Shown piece by piece: positions 1 through 9,710 of a DNA stretch of 64,000 nucleotides. The translations under genes and the position numbers were made by a program. The DNA is taken from the NCBI RefSeq assembly GCF_020026925.1, contig NZ_JAIQDW010000007.1:124001-188000 (forward strand), in the 5' to 3' direction. The DNA is from Flavobacterium hibisci (lineage in GTDB: Bacteria > Bacteroidota > Bacteroidia > Flavobacteriales > Flavobacteriaceae). The first letter of the stretch is position 1. Every line of letters starts with the position of its first letter. A model generated the notes under the pieces. The model did no database searches, was not told the DNA's origin, and was given only the letters and a program-made list of their open reading frames with translations.

Positions 1-1215
1 TTACTGCATTTGTTTCAGCAATTAGATTATGAAATTGCAGTATTGCATTGTAATTTTCAGCTTCGCGGACTGGAAAGTTTAGGCGATCAGGATTTCATTC
101 GAAATTACTGTAAAGAAAACAATATTTCCATTTTTACAACCCAGTTTGACACCGAAGCTTTTGCAAAAGATTACAAACTTTCAACCCAGATAGCAGCCAG
201 AGAGTTGCGATATAATTGGTTTTACGAACTTTTGGAAACCCATAATTTCGATTATATCCTGACTGCCCATCACGCCGATGATAATCTGGAAACGTTTATG
301 ATTAATCTAAGCCGTGGCACAGGATTGGACGGTCTTGTTGGTATTCCCGAACAAAATGATAAAATTATACGTCCGCTTTTGCCTTTTTCAAGAGAAGAAA
401 TCCTAAAATATGCGAAAGGAAATAATATCCAATGGCGGGAAGACAGCAGCAATGCATCTGATAAATACCTTCGTAATAAAATTCGTCATGATTTAATCCC
501 TGTTTTAAAGCAAATCAATCCTAATTTTCTGAAAGCTTTCCAGAAAACACAATCCTATTTGCGGGAATCTAATGAAATGGCCGAAGATGCTTCGATTATG
601 ATTTATCAGCAGGTAGCAAAAAAGGCAGGAGAAGAAATACATTTCGATTTAAACAAGCTTACAAAATTACCTAATTACAGATCGTATTTGTATGAATGGC
701 TTAATGAATTTGGATTTCTGGCATGGAATGATATTTATGATCTAGTAGAAGGCCAATCAGGAAAACAAGTATTCTCTTCAGAGTTTCGATTGCTAAAAAA
801 CAGAGAAGCTTTGATTTTGAGTCCGTTAAATGATAACCCAGAAGAAAAAGAGGAGTTTGAAATCAATAAAAACGACACACAAATTAATTTTCCCTTAAAT
901 TTGAAGTTTTGTAACGTTAGTCACATAACTATAGAATCAAATAAGATTATATTTGTGGATGCTGAAAAAATCCAGTTCCCATTAATTTTGCGTAAATGGA
1001 AAGAAGGTGATTCTTTTCAGCCTTTTGGAATGAACGGAAAATCAAAAAAAATCAGTAAACTTTTTAAGGATGAAAAGTTATCGCTGATTGAAAAAGAGAA
1101 CTCCTGGCTTTTATGCTCAAAAGACCAGATTGTATGGGTCGTCGGAATGAGGCAGGATGAAAGATTTAAAATAGAAAAAACCACAAAAAAAATACTTAAA
1201 ATAGAACTGCAATAA
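1..1215 (+). CDS. tilS: tRNA(Ile)-lysidine synthase TilS, 5' end outside the window
   Basis: TilS attaches lysidine to C34 of the CAU-anticodon tRNA-Ile using ATP and lysine, in the cytoplasm. The reading frame is open from the first base, so the true start and the SGGxDS P-loop lie upstream; the TTG at position 10 is not the start. Visible marks are the N-type PP-loop region with HHADDNLETFMINLSRG at about residue 90, the tRNA-contacting stretch DSSNASDKYLRNKIRHDLIP, and a C-terminal TilS_C domain with FQPFGMNGKSKKISKLF. The TAA stop shares its last A with the ATG of the next gene, which suggests translational coupling. The family assignment is secure; only the N terminus is missing. Confidence 0.93.
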   Translation, partial: LLHLFQQLDYEIAVLHCNFQLRGLESLGDQDFIRNYCKENNISIFTTQFDTEAFAKDYKLSTQIAARELRYNWFYELLETHNFDYILTAHHADDNLETFMINLSRGTGLDGLVGIPEQNDKIIRPLLPFSREEILKYAKGNNIQWREDSSNASDKYLRNKIRHDLIPVLKQINPNFLKAFQKTQSYLRESNEMAEDASIMIYQQVAKKAGEEIHFDLNKLTKLPNYRSYLYEWLNEFGFLAWNDIYDLVEGQSGKQVFSSEFRLLKNREALILSPLNDNPEEKEEFEINKNDTQINFPLNLKFCNVSHITIESNKIIFVDAEKIQFPLILRKWKEGDSFQPFGMNGKSKKISKLFKDEKLSLIEKENSWLLCSKDQIVWVVGMRQDERFKIEKTTKKILKIELQ

Positions 1216-3314
1216 TGAACTTAAATCAATCCCGTCAGGCTGTATTATCAAGAAGCTTCCTAAGTACATCCATTTTATTTTTACTATTTTTCTTTTTTGC
1301 TTTTGCAAACAGTAACGCCCAAATCATAGAACCGGTAAAATGGACTTCTAAAATCGAAAAGAAATCAGAAACTAATTTTGTTTTAATTTTTGACGGAATT
1401 ATAGAGAAAGACTGGCACATGTATTCCCAGTTTACACCAGAAGGAGGCCCATTGGCTTTAGAAATTTCCTTTAAAAATCAAAAAGGAAATTACAATTTAG
1501 TTGGCAAAGCCAAAGAAGGAAAAACTAAGACATCCTTTAACGATGTTTTTGAAGTAAACGAAACTTATTTTGAAGGGAAGGCACATATTGAGCAGGAAAT
1601 TCAGATTATAAACCCTAATTTAAAAACTGTAGAAGTTGAATTTGATTTTCAGGTTTGTAAAGAAGTGTGCATCAATTCGAATAAAAAATTCTCAATTGCT
1701 ATTCCGGCAACCTTTAAAATGGAAACAGTTCCTGCTGTAACTGAAGCTCAAAAAGATGAAACCAAAAGAGAAGGTTTAGCAGTTGATACAGTAGAAAAAG
1801 CAGCAGACTCTAAAGTAATTAAGTTAGAAAAAATAGATAATGCAACGGCACAAGTTGTAGATGATTTACAAAAGCCTACTCCGGCAAGAAGTTTATGGTC
1901 AATTTTTTTCCTTGCTTTCTTGGGCGGTTTTGCGGCATTATTTACGCCTTGTGTTTTTCCAATGATACCAATGACGGTAAGCTTTTTTACAAAACAAAGC
2001 AAAAGCAGGGCAAAAGGAATTCGTAATGCTATTATTTACGGACTTTCCATCATTGCTATTTATGTGATTTTAGGCTTAATTGTAACAAAGATATTTGGAG
2101 CAGATGCTCTGAATGCTTTATCAACAGATGTTTGGTTTAACCTGATTTTCTTCGTGATATTGGTCATTTTTGCGACCTCTTTTTTAGGTGCTTTCGAAAT
2201 TATGCTTCCTAATTCATGGGCAAACAAAGCAGATCAGCAGGCAGATAAAGGTGGTATAATTGGTATATTGTTCATGGCCTTAGCTTTGGCTATTGTTTCA
2301 TTCTCCTGTACAGGACCAATTGTTGGCACCTTATTAGTTGAAGCAGCTTCAAATGGAGGAATCGCTCCGGTTGTTGGAATGCTGGGATTCTCATCTGCAT
2401 TAGCACTTCCGTTTATGTTATTTGCGATGTTTCCGGGATGGCTAAATTCATTACCAAAATCAGGAGGCTGGTTAAATACAGTAAAAGTTGTTCTTGGATT
2501 TTTAGAATTAGCTTTAGCTTTTAAATTTTTATCAAATGCCGATTTGGTTTTACAATTGCATTTTCTGGAAAGAGAAGTTTTTATAGCCATTTGGATTGCC
2601 ATTTTTGGAGCATTGACATTATACTTATTCGGAAAAATCACATTGCCTCATGATAGTCCTTTACAGCATATTTCTGTTGGAAGATTGTATTTAGGATTGC
2701 TTACTTTGCTATTTACAGTTTATTTAATTCCGGGACTTTGGGGAGCTCCTTTGAAATTAATCAGCGCTTTTCCTCCACCACAAACCTATAGCGAAAGTCC
2801 GCTTGGCGTAGGTGGTTCAGGAAGTGGTAATAGTACAGCTTCATCTGAAAAAGATCTGCCAAAAGGGGCACAATCAGGACCACACGGAATTATGGTTTTT
2901 CATGATTATGAAGATGGTCTTGCTTATGCAAAATCAATCAATAAACCAATTATGCTTGATTTTACAGGATATGCCTGTGTAAATTGCAGAAAGATGGAAA
3001 ACAATGTCTGGTCTGATGAAAGAGTTTTACCCATCTTGAAAAATGAGGTGGTTTTGATTTCTTTATATGTGGATGATAAAAGAGAATTACCGGCAGACAA
3101 ACAATTTGTAACCGCTTCTGGTGACAAAATTGAAACGGTTGGAGATAAATGGACCGAGTTTATGATTTCAAAATACAAAACTAATACTCAGCCTTTATAT
3201 GTTATAACTGATCTTAAAGGAAATAATCTGAACAGCTCAAAACCTACAATTAGCTATGTTGATGTTGAAGAATATTTGGTTTGGTTAAAAGAAGGAATTT
3301 CAAACTTTAAATAA
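1215..3314 (+). CDS. dsbD: DsbD/DipZ-like thiol:disulfide interchange protein
   Basis: This inner-membrane protein passes electrons from cytoplasmic thioredoxin to periplasmic proteins that need reduced cysteines. In order it has a signal or anchor segment (residues about 13-34), a periplasmic N-terminal domain with a CKEVC pair (148-152), a CcdA-like membrane domain of about eight helices with the expected cysteines in FTPCVFPMIP (about 244) and SCTGPIVG (about 366), and a C-terminal thioredoxin-like domain with CVNC at about 587. This three-part plan and the 699-residue length fit DsbD of Bacteroidota. It overlaps the tilS stop by one base and probably belongs to the same transcript. Cytochrome c maturation is a likely client but is not shown by the sequence. 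Confidence 0.9.
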   Translation: MNLNQSRQAVLSRSFLSTSILFLLFFFFAFANSNAQIIEPVKWTSKIEKKSETNFVLIFDGIIEKDWHMYSQFTPEGGPLALEISFKNQKGNYNLVGKAKEGKTKTSFNDVFEVNETYFEGKAHIEQEIQIINPNLKTVEVEFDFQVCKEVCINSNKKFSIAIPATFKMETVPAVTEAQKDETKREGLAVDTVEKAADSKVIKLEKIDNATAQVVDDLQKPTPARSLWSIFFLAFLGGFAALFTPCVFPMIPMTVSFFTKQSKSRAKGIRNAIIYGLSIIAIYVILGLIVTKIFGADALNALSTDVWFNLIFFVILVIFATSFLGAFEIMLPNSWANKADQQADKGGIIGILFMALALAIVSFSCTGPIVGTLLVEAASNGGIAPVVGMLGFSSALALPFMLFAMFPGWLNSLPKSGGWLNTVKVVLGFLELALAFKFLSNADLVLQLHFLEREVFIAIWIAIFGALTLYLFGKITLPHDSPLQHISVGRLYLGLLTLLFTVYLIPGLWGAPLKLISAFPPPQTYSESPLGVGGSGSGNSTASSEKDLPKGAQSGPHGIMVFHDYEDGLAYAKSINKPIMLDFTGYACVNCRKMENNVWSDERVLPILKNEVVLISLYVDDKRELPADKQFVTASGDKIETVGDKWTEFMISKYKTNTQPLYVITDLKGNNLNSSKPTISYVDVEEYLVWLKEGISNFK

Positions 3315-3370
3315 TTAGGTTATCATTAACTCTTTTTTATTTAGAGATGTCCTGAAAACCTGAGTGTCAT

Positions 3371-3446
3371 AATCTAGCCCCGATAAAGGCGATATCCTTG
3401 TGGAGTTTACGGAACAAGATAAAGCCGAAAGCGGGAATATTGCCCT
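3371..3446. ncRNA. structured intergenic repeat of flavobacterial type
   Basis: The sequence folds as nested stems: an inner hairpin TATCCTTGT/ACAAGATA (one bulge), a middle pair GGC/GCC, and an outer CCCG/CGGG pair. From memory, very similar sequences (AGCCCCGAT...GGC...ATCCTT...AAAGCGG) are scattered between genes in Flavobacterium genomes, and an Rfam motif called Flavo-1 is restricted to this group; I cannot confirm identity. Its function is unknown and it may act in RNA or as a dispersed repeat. It is the only copy I see in the window, and it lies in chromosomal rather than island DNA. Confidence 0.45.
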
Positions 3447-3510
3447 AAAATAACGAATTGTAGTGCTTCTTTATTTACTTATATAAAACAATATTGGATT
3501 AATTCAAAAT

Positions 3511-3549
3511 AAAATGCCCTTTAAACTTTAAAGCTTAGAGGGCATTTTT
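3511..3549. terminator. bidirectional terminator between dsbD and amtB
   Basis: The arms AAAATGCCCT and AGGGCATTTTT form a stem flanked by A-runs on one side and T-runs on the other, so it can work in both directions between the convergent genes dsbD and amtB. Confidence 0.8.
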
Positions 3550-3570
3550 ATATAGATACTGAATAATTTC

Positions 3571-4896
3571 TTATAGGTATTCTCCGTGTTGAGAGATATC
3601 TAATCCTAATTCTTCTTTTTCTTCAGTAACTCTTAGAGGAGTAATTTTGTTAACGATGAAGAATAATGCATATGAAGCTGCAAAAGCAAATATAGAAACC
3701 AATACTAATGCTTTTAACTGAGTCAGAAATAAGGTAGCATCACCAAAAATCAGACCTTGATGATCTCCTACTACTGAATTAACTGTATTTGATGCAAATA
3801 CTCCTGTTAACAGCATTCCTACCATTCCACCAACACCGTGGCAGGCGAAAACGTCAAGAGCATCATCAATTTTTCCTTTAGGGAATTTGCTAACAACGAT
3901 ATTACTAATTACAGCAGCGATGATACCAATTGCTAAAGCATGAGGGATAGAGACAAAACCTGCAGCAGGTGTAATAGCTACCAACCCTACAACAGCACCG
4001 ATACAAGCACCCATAGCAGATAATTTGTGACCTAAGATTTTATCAAGGAATACCCATGCCATTGCTGCAGAAGCAGCCGCAACTGTTGTAGTTCCTAAAG
4101 CCTGAGCAGCAAGACTACCAGCTCCAACAGCAGAACCCGCATTGAAACCAAACCATCCAAACCATAATAAACCTGTACCTAATAATACATAAGTAATTCT
4201 TGCAGGGTTCACTTTTTGAACTTTACGTTTTCCTAAGAACATAGCTCCTGCTAATGCAGCCCATCCAGCACTCATGTGTACTACTGTTCCTCCAGCAAAA
4301 TCTAAAACTCCCCATCCGAAGAATAATCCATCAGGATGCCATGTCATGTGGCATAATGGAGCGTAAATTAATAATATGAATAAAACCATGAATAATAAGT
4401 AAGCCCAGAAGCGTACACGCTCAGCAAAAGCCCCTGTTATTAACGCAGGTGTAATGATAGCAAATTTAGCCTGAAATAATGCGAAAAGAATAAAAGGGAT
4501 TGTTGGGGCTAACTCCCAGGCAGTATTAGCACTGACCCCCTGAAAGAATATATTTGAAGTAGGATCTCCTATGAATCCGCCTATTGATGGGCCAAAACAT
4601 AATCCAAAAGCAATCACTACCCATAAAATAGTAACAATTACCATCGCCATAAAACTTTGCAGCATAGTACTGATTACGTTTTTCTTACCAACCATACCTC
4701 CGTAGAAGAAACCTAAACCTGGAGTCATTAATAATACAAAGGCAGTTGCAACAACCATCCATGCTGTATCACCTGTATCCATTTTTAATTCGACAACATG
4801 AGCTCCCAATGTTTTTGATTCAGTAACAAATGAAATAGAAAAAATAGATAGTAACAGAATTGTGATGAGGATCACACTTAAAATAATTTTTCGCAT
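3571..4896 (-). CDS. amtB: ammonium transporter Amt
   Basis: This is an inner-membrane ammonium channel of the Amt/MEP/Rh family. It starts with a cleavable signal-like helix (residues about 1-26) and continues with about eleven membrane helices. Family marks are DTAWMVVATAFVLLMTPGL near residue 42, FYGGMVGKKN, GFAGGTVVHM-type sequence (here LDFAGGTVVHMSAG), and ACHGVGGMVGMLLTG near residue 350. The length of 441 is normal. No glnK/glnB regulator is beside it, unlike in many bacteria. The upstream region is AT-rich and holds the promoter. Its neighbours are convergent dsbD and a separate amidohydrolase operon, so it is probably transcribed alone. Confidence 0.93.
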   Translation of the reverse strand: MRKIILSVILITILLLSIFSISFVTESKTLGAHVVELKMDTGDTAWMVVATAFVLLMTPGLGFFYGGMVGKKNVISTMLQSFMAMVIVTILWVVIAFGLCFGPSIGGFIGDPTSNIFFQGVSANTAWELAPTIPFILFALFQAKFAIITPALITGAFAERVRFWAYLLFMVLFILLIYAPLCHMTWHPDGLFFGWGVLDFAGGTVVHMSAGWAALAGAMFLGKRKVQKVNPARITYVLLGTGLLWFGWFGFNAGSAVGAGSLAAQALGTTTVAAASAAMAWVFLDKILGHKLSAMGACIGAVVGLVAITPAAGFVSIPHALAIGIIAAVISNIVVSKFPKGKIDDALDVFACHGVGGMVGMLLTGVFASNTVNSVVGDHQGLIFGDATLFLTQLKALVLVSIFAFAASYALFFIVNKITPLRVTEEKEELGLDISQHGEYL

Positions 4897-5238
4897 AGTT
4901 ATTTAGTTTTAAAATTTTTGATAAAAGTATAAAATCATTTGATACCCCCATTAAAAATAGTAGTCAATGTTTGATTTTTGTTAATTTTTCATTTTACACC
5001 CCCTTAGTTTTATACATACAATCCAAAAATGACTTAAAATTTATAATTTATCAATCCTAAATTATTTTAAAATTGCATTTTAAATGAGTTTTATAAGAAA
5101 AAACATGGAAATAATTTTAGTTTTAAGTTTATTGCGGCATTATTTAATGTTTTTTTATAAAAAACATTAAATAATTAATGAAAAAAGGCATCATCTGATA
5201 ATTCAAACGATGCCTTTTTGGGTAGTAATTATTGTCAG
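4897..5238. promoter_or_regulatory. amtB upstream region with an AT-rich palindrome
   Basis: This 342-base gap contains no credible gene. Its left part must carry the amtB promoter (minus strand). A near-perfect AT palindrome (ATTTAATGTTTTTTAT and its complement, about 5142-5173) lies next to the terminator at 5180-5219. Confidence 0.5.
5180..5219 (-). terminator. terminator of the amidohydrolase operon
   Basis: The arms AAAAAGGCATC and GATGCCTTTTT form an 11-bp stem with a long loop. It lies just past the stop of the minus-strand amidohydrolase gene and has a U-run in that direction. Confidence 0.75.
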
Positions 5239-6555
5239 TTATTTCTGACCGTACTTTTCTTTGTACTTCTTATTCAGCTGAGTCTGGTGTGTTTCAAGAC
5301 TTATCGCTCTTCCCTGAATGAAGGCATGTGTAAGCTGGTTAGTTCTCATATCCAGCGCATCTCCTTCAGAAATAAATAATGTAGCATCTTTTCCTGTTTC
5401 TAAAGAGCCACAAAAACTATCGATACCTAATAACTGAGCTGTATTAAGTGTTATTAATTGTAATGCTTTTTCTTTATCAAGTCCGTAAGCAGCACATGTT
5501 CCTGCTAAAAATGGTAAATTACGGGTATTCATTCTTTCATTGTCACCGCTGTTCTCAAGTCCAACCAAAACTCCTTTGTCAGTTAGAATCTTAGCCATTT
5601 TAAAAGGAGCCCTCACATCCTGATCATCGCTTGTGGGCATATCATGCACACGTCTTAAAAGTATCCCGATGTTATTTTTTTGTAATAAATCGGCAGCTTT
5701 GTAAGCCTCAAAACCACCCACTATAACAATTCTCTTTATTCCGTTGCTCTTAGCTAACTGAATCGCATCCGTAATTTGCTTTTCTTCATCAGCATGAATG
5801 AATAAGGTTTGTGTTCCATCAAAAAGTCCTTTTGTTGATTCAAAAACCACATTTCTTTGTTTTGAAGTTTCTCCTAAATAAGCTTTCGAATTAATTAGAA
5901 AGGTATTTACTTCGTTAATCTGTGTTGCATAATCCTTGTTAGGCTCAATTATACCAGGTTCAAACCAGTTACCTGTTCTTCTAAATCCGGAAGGAAAGTT
6001 TAAATGTATTCCGTCATTTTCTTTTATAAGGGCATCTTTCCACGTCCATGCGTCTAGCTGAACAATTGAAGATGTTCCGGAAATTCTTCCTCCACGAGGT
6101 ACTATCTGAGCAATTAAAATTCCGTTTGGACGAACAGTTTCGGTTACTTTTGAAGTTGAATTATAAGCTACAATACTCCTTACGTTTGGATTGATGTTCC
6201 CAATTTCTTCCTGATCATCGGATGATTTTACCGCATCAATTTCAACAAGTCCTAAAGTAGAATTAGGTGCAATAAAACCAGGATAAACATGCTTTCCAGC
6301 AGCATCAATAGTACTATCATAAGCATTATCCGCAAGTCTTATAGTCGTGGCATCAGCTACTAATGTCAGCTTACCATCTTTAAAACCTATGGCACTTTTT
6401 TCTATTATTTTTCCGTTTCCGAGATGTGCCGTTGCATTTAGGATCAGTATTGATTTCGTCTGCTTTGGCGCCGGAATCTGCTGAGCTTTGGTTTGTATTG
6501 TCATCCCAAAAATCAACAACAATATATATATGTTTTTAGTTATCATAATTATCAT
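5239..6555 (-). CDS. secreted amidohydrolase-fold protein, metal site degenerate
   Basis: The protein has an N-terminal signal peptide (residues about 1-24, ending TKA) and an amidohydrolase/imidazolonepropionase-like fold. The C-terminal LITLNTAQLLGID and the following GSLETGKDATLFISEG are typical of the family. At the usual PGFIDxHxH position it reads YPGFIAPNSTLG (residues 91-102), so both metal-binding histidines of strand 1 are missing and classical hydrolase activity is doubtful. It follows the 998-residue amidohydrolase by 20 bases and is surely co-transcribed, so the two may form a complex. Translation may start at the first or the fourth codon (both ATG). I do not know the substrate. 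Confidence 0.75.
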   Translation of the reverse strand: MIIMITKNIYILLLIFGMTIQTKAQQIPAPKQTKSILILNATAHLGNGKIIEKSAIGFKDGKLTLVADATTIRLADNAYDSTIDAAGKHVYPGFIAPNSTLGLVEIDAVKSSDDQEEIGNINPNVRSIVAYNSTSKVTETVRPNGILIAQIVPRGGRISGTSSIVQLDAWTWKDALIKENDGIHLNFPSGFRRTGNWFEPGIIEPNKDYATQINEVNTFLINSKAYLGETSKQRNVVFESTKGLFDGTQTLFIHADEEKQITDAIQLAKSNGIKRIVIVGGFEAYKAADLLQKNNIGILLRRVHDMPTSDDQDVRAPFKMAKILTDKGVLVGLENSGDNERMNTRNLPFLAGTCAAYGLDKEKALQLITLNTAQLLGIDSFCGSLETGKDATLFISEGDALDMRTNQLTHAFIQGRAISLETHQTQLNKKYKEKYGQK

Positions 6556-6575
6556 TTATATAAATCTTTAGCTCC

Positions 6576-9572
6576 TTAGTATTGCTCTAAAGTGTCGCAG
6601 TGATATTCTTTTTTCTCTTTTTTTGTTGGTTCCTGTGTGTTCATTCCTTTGTTTTTTTCCTGAAGCATCTGGCCGATTAACAGATTTCTTTCTTTTGTAA
6701 TGGCTTCCTGTTTTTCAAGTTCTTTTTCTATGTCAAAATACACAACACCTTCAATAATCGTTTTTTCTGCTTTTGAATAAACAGACAAAGGATTGTCGCT
6801 CCAAAGTACTAAATCGGCATCTTTACCCACTTTAATACTTCCAACTTTATCATCGATATGTAATAGTTTAGCCGGGTTAAGAGTTACAAATTTCCATGCT
6901 TCTTCTTCTGAAATTTTGCCATATTTTACAGCTTTTGCAGCTTCCTGATTTAATCTTCTGGACATTTCTGCATCATCTGAATTGTAAGCTACAACCAAAC
7001 CTTCATTGTGCATAATAGGTCCGTTGAAAGGGATAGCATCGTTTACTTCAAATTTATAAGCCCACCAGTCTGAAAAAGTTGAAGCACCAACACCATGTTC
7101 TTTCATCTTATCAGCAACTTTATAGCCTTCCAGGATGTGTGTGAAAGTGTTCACATTAAAATTGAATTTATCTGCAACATTCATCAGCATTAATATCTCC
7201 GATTCTACATAAGAATGACAGGTAATGAATCGCTTTTTATTTAAGATTTCGGCCAGCGTTTGTAGTTCAAGGTCCACTCTTGGAGCTTTTTCTTTTTTAG
7301 GATTGGCATTGAATTTTTTCCAACTCTCATCATATTCTTTGGCACGTTGGAAATAATCTGTAAAAACCTGTTCAACTCCCATTCTGGTCTGAGGATAACG
7401 GGTTGGATTAACAATTCCCCAATTAGATTGCTTTACATTTTCACCTAAAGCAAATTTGATAAATTTAGGCTGATTTTTATATAGCATTTCATCTGGAGAT
7501 AGCCCCCATTTCCATTTTACAATTGCAGAGCGTCCTCCGATTGGATTGGCTGAACCATGTAGTAATTGTGAAATAGTAACGCCTCCCGCTAAATCCCTGT
7601 AAATATTAATATCCTCAGAATTTACGACATCCTCTATAGTAACTTCTGCAGTCGAATTATGACCACTTTCGTTAACCCCTTTGGAAATGGCAATATGTGA
7701 ATGTTCATCAATAATTCCGCTGGTAAGGTGTTTTTCTTTCGCGTCAATAATTGTTGCTGAAGCATCTGAAAGATTTTTACCTATGGAAACAATTTTTCCG
7801 TTTTTTATCAAAACATCGGTTTCAGTTAAAATTCCTTCTTTTTCATTTGTCCAGACTGTTGCATTCTTAAACAGTAAAGTTTGTGGGGTTAACTTTTTGG
7901 AATTCCCAAAAGCAATATTCGGAAAAGTTGTTGGCATAATTGGGTTTGGCTTTTCAGGTTTTACAGTATCTTTTACAGCTACAAACGGGGAAGTTTTTAC
8001 AGCTGTCCAGTTTACCTGAGTACCGTTGTATAATTCTCCTTTTCCTGAAAGAGTATTAGTATTTTCTACTAATCCCGTTAAACGGGTAAAATTAGATTTT
8101 ATAGTATCATTGGATTTAATCAAAAGTGAAATCCAGTTTTTTGAAACAGAAAAAGTGTTCTTTAGTTTTTTATTATCCGCTGTCGTTATTTCAGATTTTG
8201 GCGCTTCGACAGTTCCGTCAATTTTCCATTTTAAAGTTTCATTTCCAATAGTAAGGTTGTAATTGCCACGAATATCTTTTGCATTGATATCATTTATAAC
8301 GTATTTGTTTCCCTGAACCCAATTCTCATATAAAATTGTTTTTTCATCGAATATTTCGCCAGAAGTAATTACAAAATTGGCAAAACTTCCTGTTTTCAAA
8401 CTTCCAATTTCGTTGCTCTTTCCTAAAATTGCTGCCGGAATTGTAGTTAGCGCTTCCAGCGCTTTTGTTTTATCAAAACCATATTTGATTGATTTTAGAA
8501 GGTTAATCCTAAAATCTTCCATTTTTTTCAATTTATCTGTTGTAAGAGCGAAAATGATTCCGTTATCTGAAAGTACTTTCGGATTGGCAGGTGCCTGATT
8601 CCAGAAACGCATATCCGCAAGTTCTATCTGATTGGATAAATACGGATTTGAAACATCATAAGCTTCAGGAAAATTAATTGGAATAATGAATTTTGAATTG
8701 GTGTTTTTAATCTCCTCAATTCTTTCAAATTCATTCCCGCTTCCCTTTAAAATATAGTTTAAACCAAATTCTTTTGCAATTTTAGAAGCTCTTAAGCTAT
8801 TTAATTTGTCCTCTGAAGTAAAAATCTGTATCAGTTTTTCATTTGCGGCCAGAGCTTCCAATGATAAATCTTTCATGTCTGAATTTCCTTTTTTATACCA
8901 ATCCAAATCAAAATACATCTGGCGAAGAAGCGCCATCGATCCCATTAAAGAACTGGGATAAGCCTGATTTGTTAAAGCACTTCTGTTAAAAGAAAAATGG
9001 TTGGTTATTTTGTTCGAAATGATTTGACTCTTACCGTCAGTATTATTCAAAGCAATCAAAAGTCCTGTTCCCTGTGCAACCCCGTCATGAATATGCGTCC
9101 CTACAACACCAAATCCTGCTTTTAAAAACTCCTCGGCTTTTGGCTGATCATATTTGAATGTCTCATATCCATTTAGATGAGACAATATACTTTCATTCCA
9201 GTAATATCCTGTTTTTTTGGTATCGTAAATATTATCTTCTCTGCCCGGAGTTAAATTTCGCTTAGGTTTTTCAATTCCAAAACTGGTATAAATATCAATA
9301 AACGAAGGGTAAATTGTCTTGCCTTCAAGACTAATCACAATCGCATTTTTTGGAATCGTTATATTATTTCCAACATTGACTACTTTGCCATTTTGAACAA
9401 CTAAGGTTCCTTTTTCAATTTTTTTTGTCGGTGTGATGTATATAACAGCGTTCGTAAAAACTGTATAATTGTTGTTTTTGTTTTGAATACTTTCATTAAC
9501 AGGAAAGTATTCCTGAGCCCATGTTTTTGTTACAAAAAAACTCAGGAAGAGCAGTACGGATATTTTTTTCAT
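6576..9572 (-). CDS. large secreted double-domain amidohydrolase
   Basis: This 998-residue protein has a signal peptide (residues 1-19, cleavage before Q) and two amidohydrolase-like halves. The first half (about 20-480) is degenerate: at the metal-site position it has IYPSFIDIYTSFG instead of an HxH. The second half (about 565-970) keeps the metal ligands: IIDEHSHIA (H at about 622 and 624), CHSYVE (about 785), THILEG (about 808) and NSDDAEM (about 862), followed by LVLWSDNPL near the end. It is the first gene of a two-gene operon with the smaller degenerate relative downstream. The family suggests hydrolysis of a cyclic amide or an N-acyl bond in the periplasm; the substrate is not evident. 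Confidence 0.8.
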   Translation of the reverse strand: MKKISVLLFLSFFVTKTWAQEYFPVNESIQNKNNNYTVFTNAVIYITPTKKIEKGTLVVQNGKVVNVGNNITIPKNAIVISLEGKTIYPSFIDIYTSFGIEKPKRNLTPGREDNIYDTKKTGYYWNESILSHLNGYETFKYDQPKAEEFLKAGFGVVGTHIHDGVAQGTGLLIALNNTDGKSQIISNKITNHFSFNRSALTNQAYPSSLMGSMALLRQMYFDLDWYKKGNSDMKDLSLEALAANEKLIQIFTSEDKLNSLRASKIAKEFGLNYILKGSGNEFERIEEIKNTNSKFIIPINFPEAYDVSNPYLSNQIELADMRFWNQAPANPKVLSDNGIIFALTTDKLKKMEDFRINLLKSIKYGFDKTKALEALTTIPAAILGKSNEIGSLKTGSFANFVITSGEIFDEKTILYENWVQGNKYVINDINAKDIRGNYNLTIGNETLKWKIDGTVEAPKSEITTADNKKLKNTFSVSKNWISLLIKSNDTIKSNFTRLTGLVENTNTLSGKGELYNGTQVNWTAVKTSPFVAVKDTVKPEKPNPIMPTTFPNIAFGNSKKLTPQTLLFKNATVWTNEKEGILTETDVLIKNGKIVSIGKNLSDASATIIDAKEKHLTSGIIDEHSHIAISKGVNESGHNSTAEVTIEDVVNSEDINIYRDLAGGVTISQLLHGSANPIGGRSAIVKWKWGLSPDEMLYKNQPKFIKFALGENVKQSNWGIVNPTRYPQTRMGVEQVFTDYFQRAKEYDESWKKFNANPKKEKAPRVDLELQTLAEILNKKRFITCHSYVESEILMLMNVADKFNFNVNTFTHILEGYKVADKMKEHGVGASTFSDWWAYKFEVNDAIPFNGPIMHNEGLVVAYNSDDAEMSRRLNQEAAKAVKYGKISEEEAWKFVTLNPAKLLHIDDKVGSIKVGKDADLVLWSDNPLSVYSKAEKTIIEGVVYFDIEKELEKQEAITKERNLLIGQMLQEKNKGMNTQEPTKKEKKEYHCDTLEQY

Positions 9573-9710
9573 TTACAAGTGTATATTTGTTATAAAAATA
9601 TAAAATATATATAATCTTACAACTTTTATTTTTCCTACTTGATATAAATCTTATCTTTAATTCAATAACTCTTAGGTTTTAGTAATATGGCCTGTTTAGA
9701 TAGATAAAAT

